Part shown: one piece after another, positions 1 to 8,646 of the stretch
Position numbering within the stretch: the first letter of the stretch is position 1
Layout: every line of letters starts with the position of its first letter
From: Schizochytrium sp. CCTCC M209059
Taxonomy: Eukaryota > Sar > Bigyra > Thraustochytrida > Thraustochytriidae
Reading direction: 5' to 3'
NCBI GenBank assembly: GCA_000818945.1
Contig: KN805389.1
Location: 559,637 to 623,636 of the forward strand
DNA length: 64,000 nucleotides
Notes under the pieces: model-generated
Told to the model about the DNA's origin: nothing
What the model saw: the letters and a program-made list of their open reading frames with translations, nothing else
The model's database searches: none
Made by a program: the position numbers and the translations under genes

Positions 1-1497
1 ATGTATGTTTCTGATGTGGGCACCTGCCCGAACGGCGCCGACTTGTAAATAGCCGGGACCAAAAGTTCAGGTGCCCTGCCTTGCGCTCGAAACGCTAGAG
101 GGTGCCAAGCTTGTTCAGGGCCTATAGCACTACCTCGACACTACTGTTTCTCCCTGGAACGGGCATGTCGAAACTAATATTCGACAGACCAACTTTAGAG
201 AGATATCACTGCCCGTCGTTGTTGCCTCTTTGACTACCTCTCTCTCTCTCTCTTGCTGCCCTCATCTATCCATTTCCCCCCGCGCTCGAATGTTTCCCCG
301 CTTTCCCAGTTTCTGGCCACGGCGGAATTCACCACACGGCCACAATCAGAATACGAGGAGAAAATCTTGCTGGATTGCAAAGTGGGTCACTCCGCGCACC
401 TTGCGGTGCTCATGGCCACGATCGTTTTTAAATTTCCAGCGTCCGTCACCTCCATCAATCCTCTTCCCTACTGCTCTGAGCCTTCCTCGAAATGACAAAG
501 GAGCTTGCCTACTCTCGATTCATCTGTCGCGGAAAAAGCAGGCCGGGCCTCGCCCCTTGTGGGCACGCGACCTTGAAGCAAACGCTGACGCGCCGCTGAG
601 CCTGCTCCGCAGGATGCTGTTGCATTGCTTTTGACCGACAGAGCCACCTGAGCGACGCCATGCCGGAGATACAGAATGCGCGAAACAATGAAAACGAAAG
701 AAGAGCTCCTCCTCATCTCCCATGGCTCCTCAGAAGCTTCTACCTCTACCCTTTCTCAAATAGCTCACGAGCGAGCTGCCATTGCATCAGATTTATATTT
801 GGCTGGAGGTCTATATTCTCGCCAATGAGGTTTTTCCTCGTCCGACTGGGGCGGCAAGACACTCGTCATATGCGGCAGCTTGTTTGCTTGCTTCTATTCT
901 ATCCTGTCCTTATCCGACCCCTTCCGGCACTCCTTCTCGCCCCTCTCCGCGTAGGTCTTGTCCTTGTCGCGAACGACAAACAATATGCACGTACCGTTCT
1001 TGAGCTCCCTTCTTCGCACACGTACGGATTCACACGTGCACAGGCACGAGCGCGCCCGCGCGGGTGGTGGAGTCTACCCGCGCTCGACCCTCGAGCTGCC
1101 GCGGCACGCGGCACGCTCTGCGCGCATGGGCGAGCGCGCGTGAAGGTTGCGCTTTTGCTGCGCGGTTGCAGCCGCCCATTCATCGCGCCGCAGCTAATGA
1201 GTGGTCCTCCAGCGCCGGGGGGTAGACGGAGCGTTTTGGAGACAGATCAGGGCGACCAAGCTGGGCGCTTATTCTTGGTGTCAAAATATAATATGCACAG
1301 TGTACACCCCGCTGCGAAACCCTGGTTGTTTTGCACGGATGACGTTGAGAGCCACACGAACCGCGGGCAGGATTTGGTGGATGACGCGAGAGGATGTGGC
1401 GGAAAAATTCTGATGTTTAGCACTTGAAAAGCAAAAAAAAACAACGGAACATCAAGGAGAAGATAATACACAGGGAAAGAGAATAGAAACGGAGACA
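1..1497. other. Stretch with no supported gene
   Basis: I see no convincing gene. Open frames exist, the longest starting with ATG at 660 and running to 1427 on the plus strand. Its translation is an irregular arginine/leucine/proline-rich sequence with no domain, and GC-rich DNA produces such frames by chance. A short CT-rich tract lies at about 238-253. The stretch may be the 5' or 3' flank of a gene to the left of the window. Confidence 0.5.
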
Positions 1498-1890
1498 CAG
1501 ACATTGTGGCCCCGAAATGATGGGGTGGGCAAAGGCGATCGTCGCGACTACGTGTTTTCATCTTGAAGTGATGTGAGCCGGAAGGAATTCTTGAGCAAAA
1601 GATGAAAGCGATCATGATTGATGGCGTACTGCGACCGAATGTAGAAGAAGTGAGTCGGGCAAAGGTTAGGACAGTCGTGTCTCATCTCGAAATAACGCGA
1701 GCTGGATGAAAGTCTCAGGGGCAAAGGCAAACGAGATCAAAATTGATAGATAGATGACATGATGTGGCCCAAATATTGACGGGGCGGCAATATTTAGGAT
1801 GGTCGCGATCATGTTGTCTCATCTTGAAATAATGTGAGCTGGATGGAATTCTCAGAGAAAAGGCGAAAGAGAGCAAGATTGATGGCATGC
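1498..1890 (-). repeat. Three decaying tandem units containing the 3' end of the MscS gene
   Basis: Three units of about 125-135 bp lie head to tail: roughly 1498-1625, 1626-1752 and 1755-1890. The last contains the true end of the MscS-type gene. Each has a stretch matching the final ~27 codons, centred near 1560-1625, 1685-1745 and 1815-1885. The flank just past the stop is also shared, since a stretch like tgtggcccnaaat recurs at about 1506 and 1763. The outermost unit still reads in frame on the minus strand and ends LQDENT before a TAG, against FQDETT in the gene. The middle unit has a one-base length change and reads out of frame. They look like relics of local duplications. Confidence 0.75.
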
Positions 1891-3533
1891 TGGGCATCCT
1901 TGTACACATGATTGTCGTTTCCTGGAAGCTCGAATACATACTCGAAACGAGCTCCCCGCGGACCGAGCTCCATGAGATGTGCATAGACAAATTCGGCTTG
2001 AGGTGCGTCTGCAAATGCCCTTTCGATGAGGTCTCGCACGATCTCCATTCGACGCGGGGAGGTCTCGTAGTGCACGCACAAGTGATTCTTTACGCGTCGT
2101 CTTCGCATTTTGGTGCGGTTGAAAATTTTGCCCGAGATGAGCTCCCCGTTGGGGACAACCATGGTCTCGCCGTTATATGTGGTGACAAAGTGCGTACTCC
2201 GAAAACCAATGCGACGCACAATAGCCTCTGTGCCATTGAAGACGACGCGATCGCCCATGCTAAAGGGATGATCCGCCAGAAGCGAGGCGGTGGCAATCAT
2301 ATCACGCAAGGCCGCCTGGGCCGCAAATGCGGCAGCGATGGAGCTGATCCCCAATCCTGCCACATACGAGGACATATCGAATCCCAATGAGGCGAGCACG
2401 CTCGTCACAGTGACGAGCCATAGACACATTTGCAGCGCACTCGTGAGAATTTTCCAAGAGTCTTTGAGGATACTCTGCGAGCCGGTTCGAGCAATGAGGT
2501 CTTCCATGATGACTGCCGCTGCAGTAGATAATGGCACAAAGACGCGAAGCACGCAGGCGGCACGTAGAATCTTGAGAATGGTTTGCTTCATTGAAACCCC
2601 AAGTTCAAGCGTTGCCAGCGTCGCCAAGGAAACAAGAACGATAAGGGTGCACCAACTCACTAGACGCTCGGTCATGGGCGTATTGGTCCTTGTGATGCCC
2701 CGGTGAAAGGTGATGAGACCAATGCCATGCTCAACGGTCGACGACATCAAACGTCGAAGAGGGAGGGGCGTACGCACCGTCGCATTCCCTGAAGGCCCGC
2801 CACCCACGGCATGTGCGCCCCCCGGCGTGCCTCCAATACCGTGCTGCTCCAGCGACGGTTCTCGACTTGCATTCGTCGTGGATGTGGGTGATGGCGAAGC
2901 CCCCAAGTCGAAACCGGCAGCGCGCGCAAGAGAAGCCGACCGCACAGCTTGGGCAAGCGAAAGCCGCTGTACTTGCACGCTCGGAAAGAACACGAGAAGA
3001 ATCTTCACCAGGAACATGTCGACCATGTACATTTGGCGCGATCTTCGCATGGAGTCGAGGCTAGCACCCAAAGGCGTGCTTTCGGAATTCATGAGGGGAT
3101 CCTCATCGTCATCGTCGGTCGAGTCTTTGCTTGGCAAGTTGAAGAGAGAAGAGGATCGACGCTCGTTAATGTTGCGCTCTGTCGTCTCGGCGTACTCGTG
3201 GATCTTGTTTTCCACGATGGAGTCCAGGTAGACGAGCAGGGCCACGGCGAAGATCCATCGCAAGTAATTGAGGACAAGATTGCGTCCAGGTCCGATGACC
3301 GTGTCAAGAATTGGTGTTTCTTTGCCCGCAAGCCACTCGCGGTCCCCGGTCGCCACGTAGCGCGCCTCGGGAAAGACGATGAGGAGTGCGCCGAGGCACA
3401 GGAGGCCTCCGAGGGTCTTGAGCGAGGCGAGTCTTTCGTGCCTGCTTTCGCGCGGCGACCGCGGCGAAGGCGGACTTGCTACGCCTCCGTTCGACGCGGG
3501 TTCTTCTAGGTCCAGACCTTGTCGTCTCCGCAT
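1809..3533 (-). CDS. MscS-family mechanosensitive ion channel
   Basis: A 574-residue membrane protein. The first ~60 residues are polar and then hydrophobic, and further membrane segments lie in the middle, for example the stretch beginning LVSWCTLIVLVSLATLATL. The pore-type helix and beta domain typical of MscS follow: a glycine/alanine-rich helix (GLGISSIAAAFAAQAALRD), then DHPFSMGDRVVFNG, then VVPNGELISGKIFNR. In the family, such channels open under membrane tension to release ions and small solutes. Eukaryotic members sit in plasma, contractile-vacuole or organelle membranes; which applies here cannot be seen. The central region holds a disordered Ser/Pro/Gly-rich loop. ATG at 3533 is the first of the frame; the stop is TGA. 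The next gene at 4392 is divergent. Family assignment is firm; location and ion selectivity are unknown. Confidence 0.88.
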   Translation of the reverse strand: MRRRQGLDLEEPASNGGVASPPSPRSPRESRHERLASLKTLGGLLCLGALLIVFPEARYVATGDREWLAGKETPILDTVIGPGRNLVLNYLRWIFAVALLVYLDSIVENKIHEYAETTERNINERRSSSLFNLPSKDSTDDDDEDPLMNSESTPLGASLDSMRRSRQMYMVDMFLVKILLVFFPSVQVQRLSLAQAVRSASLARAAGFDLGASPSPTSTTNASREPSLEQHGIGGTPGGAHAVGGGPSGNATVRTPLPLRRLMSSTVEHGIGLITFHRGITRTNTPMTERLVSWCTLIVLVSLATLATLELGVSMKQTILKILRAACVLRVFVPLSTAAAVIMEDLIARTGSQSILKDSWKILTSALQMCLWLVTVTSVLASLGFDMSSYVAGLGISSIAAAFAAQAALRDMIATASLLADHPFSMGDRVVFNGTEAIVRRIGFRSTHFVTTYNGETMVVPNGELISGKIFNRTKMRRRRVKNHLCVHYETSPRRMEIVRDLIERAFADAPQAEFVYAHLMELGPRGARFEYVFELPGNDNHVYKDAQHAINLALFRLFSENSIQLTLFQDETT

Positions 3534-4391
3534 CGTGGCCGCACCTCGCGGATGGGCGAACGACCGGCCGGGGACTCGATATATTTATTTTGCTTTTCTT
3601 TCTTTCACGAGTTGTTGCACAGGGAGGCCGAAAAAAAAAACAACAAACATAAAAAAAAAACAAGCAAGAAAGCAAGATTTGAGCTATCATAGATTGATGT
3701 GCGCAAACCCAATAAGCTGGCCAAATGTGCTATGCTTGCAAGCAAGCACGCAAACAAGCAAGCAAGTTAAAGAATTACAAGCAAGAACTGCAAGCAAGCC
3801 AAGATTAATTAAGCAAATGTTGTTGCAAAAGGAAAAAGAAAAAAAGAAAAAAAAGGTCAAGTGGAGTATTGGCGATAGGCCATTGTCACGATTCGGAATT
3901 CCGCACTTGCAAGGCTTTCGCTCACAGTGGTCGTTGAGATTCGATCGATCGATCGATCGATCGATGTGACTGATCGAAAGCCCGGGCCAAAGTCTCCGAC
4001 CGCACCGCGAACGAAACAAAGCTGCCTCACGCGGCACAAGTAGCGAGCACGCCGAGACTGGACGAGACCGGACCGTCTTGCAGGAGCGTACTCCTTCAAA
4101 GGGCTCGCGCCTCGGTGCGGCAGCAGCTCCAAGAGAAGAAGAGTGAAGCGAAGCGCAGTACAAGACGCATTGCGATTTCGAGACGTTTCGTGTGAGTTCG
4201 CAAAGCCCGTGGCATCTTTGGTTTCCACGCAGCGCTGCCAGGCCTTTGTGCAAACAGACAGGCAGACAGACAGACAGACGGACAGGCAGACAAACAGGCA
4301 GACCGATTCTAACTTGTAAGCCATAGGAGCCAAGAGTTCGTTCTTCAAGGTTGCTCTTCTTCTTTGACGAATTTCCCCTTTGCCCTGCGCG
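3534..4391. other. Divergent intergenic region with AAGC-, GATC- and CAGA-type simple repeats
   Basis: This 858-bp region separates the MscS gene and a plus-strand gene and should hold both promoters. It contains poly-A tracts near 3629-3662 and 3827-3856 and AAGC-type repeats at about 3737-3800. A perfect GATC run lies at about 3942-3965 and CAGA-type repeats at about 4254-4305. No gene is seen. Confidence 0.6.
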
Positions 4392-5003
4392 ATGCTGGGC
4401 CGCAAGATGGAGTCGGAGCGCGCCATTGAAAAGATGCTTTCGGAATCAGACCGACAAGCTCTCAATGAAATGCGTAAAGGCATTTACATGAGCGGCCTGG
4501 AGGGCGGCGCGGCAGGATTTTTGGCTGGCGTGGTCGGTTTCCGTGCCGCGAGTCATCTCGAGGCCGTCAAGAAGCTCAAGCTCGAACGCAAGCATGCCTT
4601 TGCGACCCCGCTCGTGACCTTTGCAGCAGGAATGATGCTTGGTTCCATGGTGGCGGCGCGCAACCATGCCCACACGCTTCACTATATTATGCAAAAGTAC
4701 TCGAAGCCTGAGCTTTCGCCATATCAAGAGCGCGTGGCCACCTTCAAGGAGCTCGGCAGCTCGGTGGACCCACACTTCGACAAGCACGTCGGCACCCATG
4801 ATCACGAGGCTGACCTGGACGACCCTCTTATCAAGCTTTTCCGCGCCAACGACGAGATGTCCTCGTCTCGTGAGCATGCGCCCTCCTCACACTCCTCCTC
4901 CTCCTCCTCCTCTTGGAACGATGTCCACGCGCCCGATCGCCCGCAGGACTCGTGGCATTCTCCGCACCCTCCCGCCGACACATCTCGCTCAGGCTCTTGG
5001 TGA
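4392..5003 (+). CDS. Small two-helix membrane protein, function unknown
   Basis: A 203-residue protein I do not recognise. A charged N-terminal helix (ESERAIEKMLSESDRQALNE) precedes a glycine-rich hydrophobic segment, EGGAAGFLAGVVGFRAA, at about residues 34-50. A basic linker (KKLKLERK) follows, then a second small-residue-rich segment, TPLVTFAAGMMLGSMVAA, at about 71-90. This is a typical membrane hairpin with GxxxG-like packing. The rest is polar and ends in a serine-rich, proline-rich tail with eight consecutive serines. The hairpin resembles small organelle inner-membrane proteins, but that is only a structural impression. The nearest in-frame ATG is 4392; the frame also extends upstream through a TTG. 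The smooth open frame and domain-like N-terminal half support a real gene. Confidence 0.6.
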   Translation: MLGRKMESERAIEKMLSESDRQALNEMRKGIYMSGLEGGAAGFLAGVVGFRAASHLEAVKKLKLERKHAFATPLVTFAAGMMLGSMVAARNHAHTLHYIMQKYSKPELSPYQERVATFKELGSSVDPHFDKHVGTHDHEADLDDPLIKLFRANDEMSSSREHAPSSHSSSSSSSWNDVHAPDRPQDSWHSPHPPADTSRSGSW

Positions 5004-5938
5004 TGTACTATGCAGCCTCTACGTCCTAATCCCAAAACTCTTTTCCCTGATCTTGCTTCGCCTTCCGCTGAGTCCTCGTCCCAGGTTAGCCGCGGGATTC
5101 CGGGTCGCCGCCCCGGAATCCCGGCACACACCCTCTCTCCGCTGCAGTGAAGTCGCGCTCGATCCGGCGGCGCCCGGCGCGCAAAAGGCCAAGGCCGGCG
5201 CGTCCTCGCTGAGCCTGGTCGTCTTCGCCGGTGCGTGCTTCGTCCTCTCCGCCGCTGTTTCACGAGTCTTGCTTCCTCCTCCGCGCCCCGCGCGACTTTT
5301 CGTGCGGTTTTTGCCGGAGGCCGTCTCGTCTGCGCCTGAGGCCTTGCTCCTCCTCCTCAGGGTCTCCTCGCGTCCGAGTCTCCTTCACAGCCTTATCTCT
5401 TGCTGCCAGTGCAGTGCAGTGCAGTCACTCGGCATAGGCCTAGCACGTAGGCCAGTGCGGCCGAGCAGATTCTTGTGCTCTGCTCTGCGCTGCTCTGCTC
5501 TTTGTTGTGCACTGCACTGCACCGCACTGCACTGCACTAGAGCAGGGCAGAGCAGCAGAGCAGTGCAGTCGCCGCCGCTTTTCCGCCTGAAGCTGCCTCG
5601 GCGGGCGCGCGAGCGGCGGGCGGTTCGCGCCTCCGCCGCCGCGACGCCTTTCGCAGAGTCGCCGCACACTGCGCAGGCACGCTCGCTCGCTCGCTCGACG
5701 AGACAAGATGAAGATGAGATGAGATGCGATGCGACGAGTGAAGATGAGAGATGAGATGCCATGCCACGAGACGCGAGCTGACGCAAGACGGGACGGCGAG
5801 CGCAAAGGCCGCCCCCCGCCGGGGCGCGCGCGCGGTCGCCGCCTCCGCGCCCGCCGACGCCTGCTCGGCCGGCCGGCGCGGGCGGGCTGCGACCGCGGCG
5901 GGGCGCCGGACCTGCTTGACTTCACCCGGCGGGGGCGG
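5004..5938. other. GC-rich intergenic region with GTGCA inverted repeats
   Basis: No gene is supported. The region carries GTGCA pentamers near 5406-5424 and their reverse complement near 5508-5540, which could pair as a large hairpin. A gctc run lies near 5682-5697, and GATGA/GATGC-type short repeats near 5706-5760. It is the promoter side of the formate-THF ligase gene and runs into an assembly gap. Confidence 0.55.
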
Positions 5939-6343
5939 NNNNNNNNNNNNNNNNNNNNNNNNNNNNNNNNNNNNNNNNNNNNNNNNNNNNNNNNNNNNNN
6001 NNNNNNNNNNNNNNNNNNNNNNNNNNNNNNNNNNNNNNNNNNNNNNNNNNNNNNNNNNNNNNNNNNNNNNNNNNNNNNNNNNNNNNNNNNNNNNNNNNNN
6101 NNNNNNNNNNNNNNNNNNNNNNNNNNNNNNNNNNNNNNNNNNNNNNNNNNNNNNNNNNNNNNNNNNNNNNNNNNNNNNNNNNNNNNNNNNNNNNNNNNNN
6201 NNNNNNNNNNNNNNNNNNNNNNNNNNNNNNNNNNNNNNNNNNNNNNNNNNNNNNNNNNNNNNNNNNNNNNNNNNNNNNNNNNNNNNNNNNNNNNNNNNNN
6301 NNNNNNNNNNNNNNNNNNNNNNNNNNNNNNNNNNNNNNNNNNN
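5939..6343. other. Assembly gap (405 N)
   Basis: Run of N bases flanked by very GC-rich sequence; gggc repeats resume immediately to the right. Part of the 5' untranslated region of the formate-THF ligase gene is probably hidden here. Confidence 0.99.
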
Positions 6344-6469
6344 GGGCGGGCGGGCGGGCGGAGGGCCAGGCAGAACGGAAACTCCGAGCGCAGCAGAAGA
6401 GCAGAAGAGCAGGCAGGCAGCAGCAAGGCAGCAGCAGCCAGGCAGCAGCAGCCAGGCAGGAGAGGAGAG

Positions 6470-8263
6470 ATGACGGCCATGTCGAGCCTGCGGCTGGGCG
6501 CCGCGGCGGCCATGGCGGGCAGCAGGCGCGGCAACCTGACCGTGCGCATGAGCTTCCGCGCCATGTCGACCTCGCAGAAGGCGCCGGACAACCCGGACGA
6601 GCGCATCGCGCTCGCCGCCGACCTCAAGCCGATCCACGACGTGCTCGCGGACCGCGTCAAGGTCACTGACCCGGACTCGTACGCCCTCTACGGCCGCTAC
6701 AAGGCCAAGCTCGACGTCAACTTCGCCAAACAGCCCGCCAAGGGCAAGCTCGTGCTCGTCACCGCCCTCACGCCGACCAAGGCCGGCGAGGGCAAGACCT
6801 GCACCAGCGTCGGCCTCGCCGACGGCCTCAACAAACTCCCCAACACCACCGCCATCGCCGCCCTCCGCGAGCCTTCGCTCGGACCCGTCTTTGGCGTCAA
6901 GGGCGGCGCCGCCGGCGGTGGCTACGCCCAGGTCGTTCCCATGGCCGACATCAACCTCCACTTCACCGGCGATCTCCACGCCATCAGCACGGCCCACAAC
7001 CTGCTCTCCGCCATGATCGACAACCACATCCAGTGGAACGCCAAGCCCCAGCTCGACGTGCGCCGCGTCGAGTGGGGACGCGTCCTCGACATGAACGACC
7101 GCGCGCTCCGCAACGTCACCCTTGGCCTTGGCGGCACTGGTGACGGCGTCCCGCGCCAGAGCTTCTTCGACATCACCGTCGCCTCCGAGGTCATGGCCAT
7201 CTTCTGCCTTGCCACCGACCTCGAGGACCTCAAGACCCGCCTCGGCAACATCGTCGTTGGCTACACCCGCGGCGGCAAGGAGGCCGTCACCTGCCGCGAC
7301 ATTGGCGCCGAGGGCGCCATGACCGCGCTCCTCAAGGACGCCTTCAACCCCAACGTCGTCCAGACCCTCGAGCACAACCTTGCCGTCATCCACGGCGGAC
7401 CCTTCGCCAACATCGCTCATGGCTGCTCGTCCGTCGTCGGCACGCGCGCCGCCCTCGCCCTCTCCGACTTCGTCGTCACCGAGGGTGGCTTCGGCGCTGA
7501 CCTTGGTGCCGAGAAGTTCTTCGACATCAAGTGCCGCAAGGCCGGCCTCGCCCCCTCGGCCGCCGTCATTGTCGCCACCGTTCGTGCCCTCAAGCTCCAC
7601 GGTGGTGTCGATGCCAAGGAGCTCACCACGGAGAACACCCAGGCCGTGCGGGACGGCATGCCCAACCTTCTCCGCCACATCGAGAACGTCGCCAAGTTCG
7701 GTGTTGAGAGCGTCGTCTCCATCAACCGCTTCCCCACCGACACTGAGGCTGAGATCCAGGTCGTCAAGGACCTCTGCAAGGAGCTCGGCGTTGATGCCGT
7801 TGTCGCCGAGCAGTGGCAGCACGGTGGTGAGGGCGCCCTCGAGCTCGCCAAGGCCGTCCAGGGTCTCTGCGACAAGGCTGATACCTCCAAGTTTAAGCCC
7901 CTCTACCCGGACGAGATGCCCCTCGTCGACAAGATCTCCACCATTGCCACCGAACTCTACCGCGCCAAGGGTGTCGACATTTCCAAGGAGGCCCTCACCA
8001 AGCTCAAGCGCTTCCAGAAGGACGGCTACGGCCACCTCCCTGTGTGCATTGCCAAGACCCAGTACAGCTTCAGTGATGACGCCTCGCTCGTCAACGCCCC
8101 TGAGGGCCACACTCTCCATGTACAGGACGTCCGCCTTGCCGCGGGTGCCGAGTTCGTTGTCGTCCTCACTGGCTCTGTCATGACCATGCCTGGCCTCCCC
8201 AAGCGCCCCTCGGCCCTCGACATCACCGTCAACGAGAACGGCCAGATCAGCGGCCTCTTCTAA
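6470..8263 (+). CDS. Formate-tetrahydrofolate ligase (monofunctional, probably mitochondrial)
   Basis: A 597-residue 10-formyl-THF synthetase (EC 6.3.4.3). It joins formate to tetrahydrofolate using ATP and so feeds one-carbon units to purine, thymidylate and formyl-Met synthesis. The family P-loop TPTKAGEGKT is at residues 101-110. It is followed by conserved blocks such as REPSLGPVFGVKGGAAGGG and, near the middle, VVTEGGFGADLGAEKF. The protein is full length and ends in the family-typical hydrophobic C-terminal segment. Residues 1-35 are rich in Arg, Ala and Ser and almost free of acids, like a mitochondrial presequence. The start ATG at 6470 gives this leader; a second ATG follows three codons later. 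There is no dehydrogenase/cyclohydrolase domain, unlike animal and fungal C1-THF synthases. Codon use is strongly C-ending, suggesting high expression. Thirteen Cs lie three bases after the stop. Confidence 0.95.
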   Translation: MTAMSSLRLGAAAAMAGSRRGNLTVRMSFRAMSTSQKAPDNPDERIALAADLKPIHDVLADRVKVTDPDSYALYGRYKAKLDVNFAKQPAKGKLVLVTALTPTKAGEGKTCTSVGLADGLNKLPNTTAIAALREPSLGPVFGVKGGAAGGGYAQVVPMADINLHFTGDLHAISTAHNLLSAMIDNHIQWNAKPQLDVRRVEWGRVLDMNDRALRNVTLGLGGTGDGVPRQSFFDITVASEVMAIFCLATDLEDLKTRLGNIVVGYTRGGKEAVTCRDIGAEGAMTALLKDAFNPNVVQTLEHNLAVIHGGPFANIAHGCSSVVGTRAALALSDFVVTEGGFGADLGAEKFFDIKCRKAGLAPSAAVIVATVRALKLHGGVDAKELTTENTQAVRDGMPNLLRHIENVAKFGVESVVSINRFPTDTEAEIQVVKDLCKELGVDAVVAEQWQHGGEGALELAKAVQGLCDKADTSKFKPLYPDEMPLVDKISTIATELYRAKGVDISKEALTKLKRFQKDGYGHLPVCIAKTQYSFSDDASLVNAPEGHTLHVQDVRLAAGAEFVVVLTGSVMTMPGLPKRPSALDITVNENGQISGLF

Positions 8264-8646
8264 GAACCCCCCCCCCCCCTCTTCCCCTCACAAGAAAAAG
8301 AAAACCTGGCATAATTTACGTTAAAACAAAAACCTGTCTCCTGTGATTGTTGATGTGATTTGTCTTCATTGTTCTGTATCTTTCTTTTTTTTTCGCTCAT
8401 CATTTGTGAGACGATCATTTGAATGAAAGTCACTCCACGTGTCAATTAATAATTACAACCATGAGCCCATGCTTGGTTGAAGTTCAAGTGTTATGTACAG
8501 CGACATCACGCTACCTTTGGGCCCTAGGTTGAAATCACAAAGTATACAAGTTCGCTTGTATTGAGACATCATGAGGCGCCGACAAGCAAGAGCAAAGACT
8601 CTAGTTCGTCTCGTAATCATGTGCCAGAGTGAGTTAGTTATTCGAT
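8264..8646. other. Convergent 3' flank between formate-THF ligase and IFT122
   Basis: This 383-bp stretch holds the two facing 3' ends. A C13 tract is at 8267-8279, followed by A/T-rich sequence. No gene is seen. It presumably contains both polyadenylation signals, which I cannot place. Confidence 0.6.

Noticed and set aside
660..1427. 255-residue plus-strand open frame
   Set aside because: It has an ATG, but the sequence is irregular, Arg/Leu/Pro-rich, with no domain; such frames are expected in GC-rich DNA.
1498..1890. Transposon or terminal repeat origin for the MscS tail units
   Set aside because: No terminal inverted repeats, target-site duplication or transposase frame is visible; units are head to tail and share the gene end.
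5537..8119. 860-residue minus-strand open frame opposite formate-THF ligase
   Set aside because: It is the antisense shadow of a strongly C-ending codon gene, spans the assembly gap, and has no domain.
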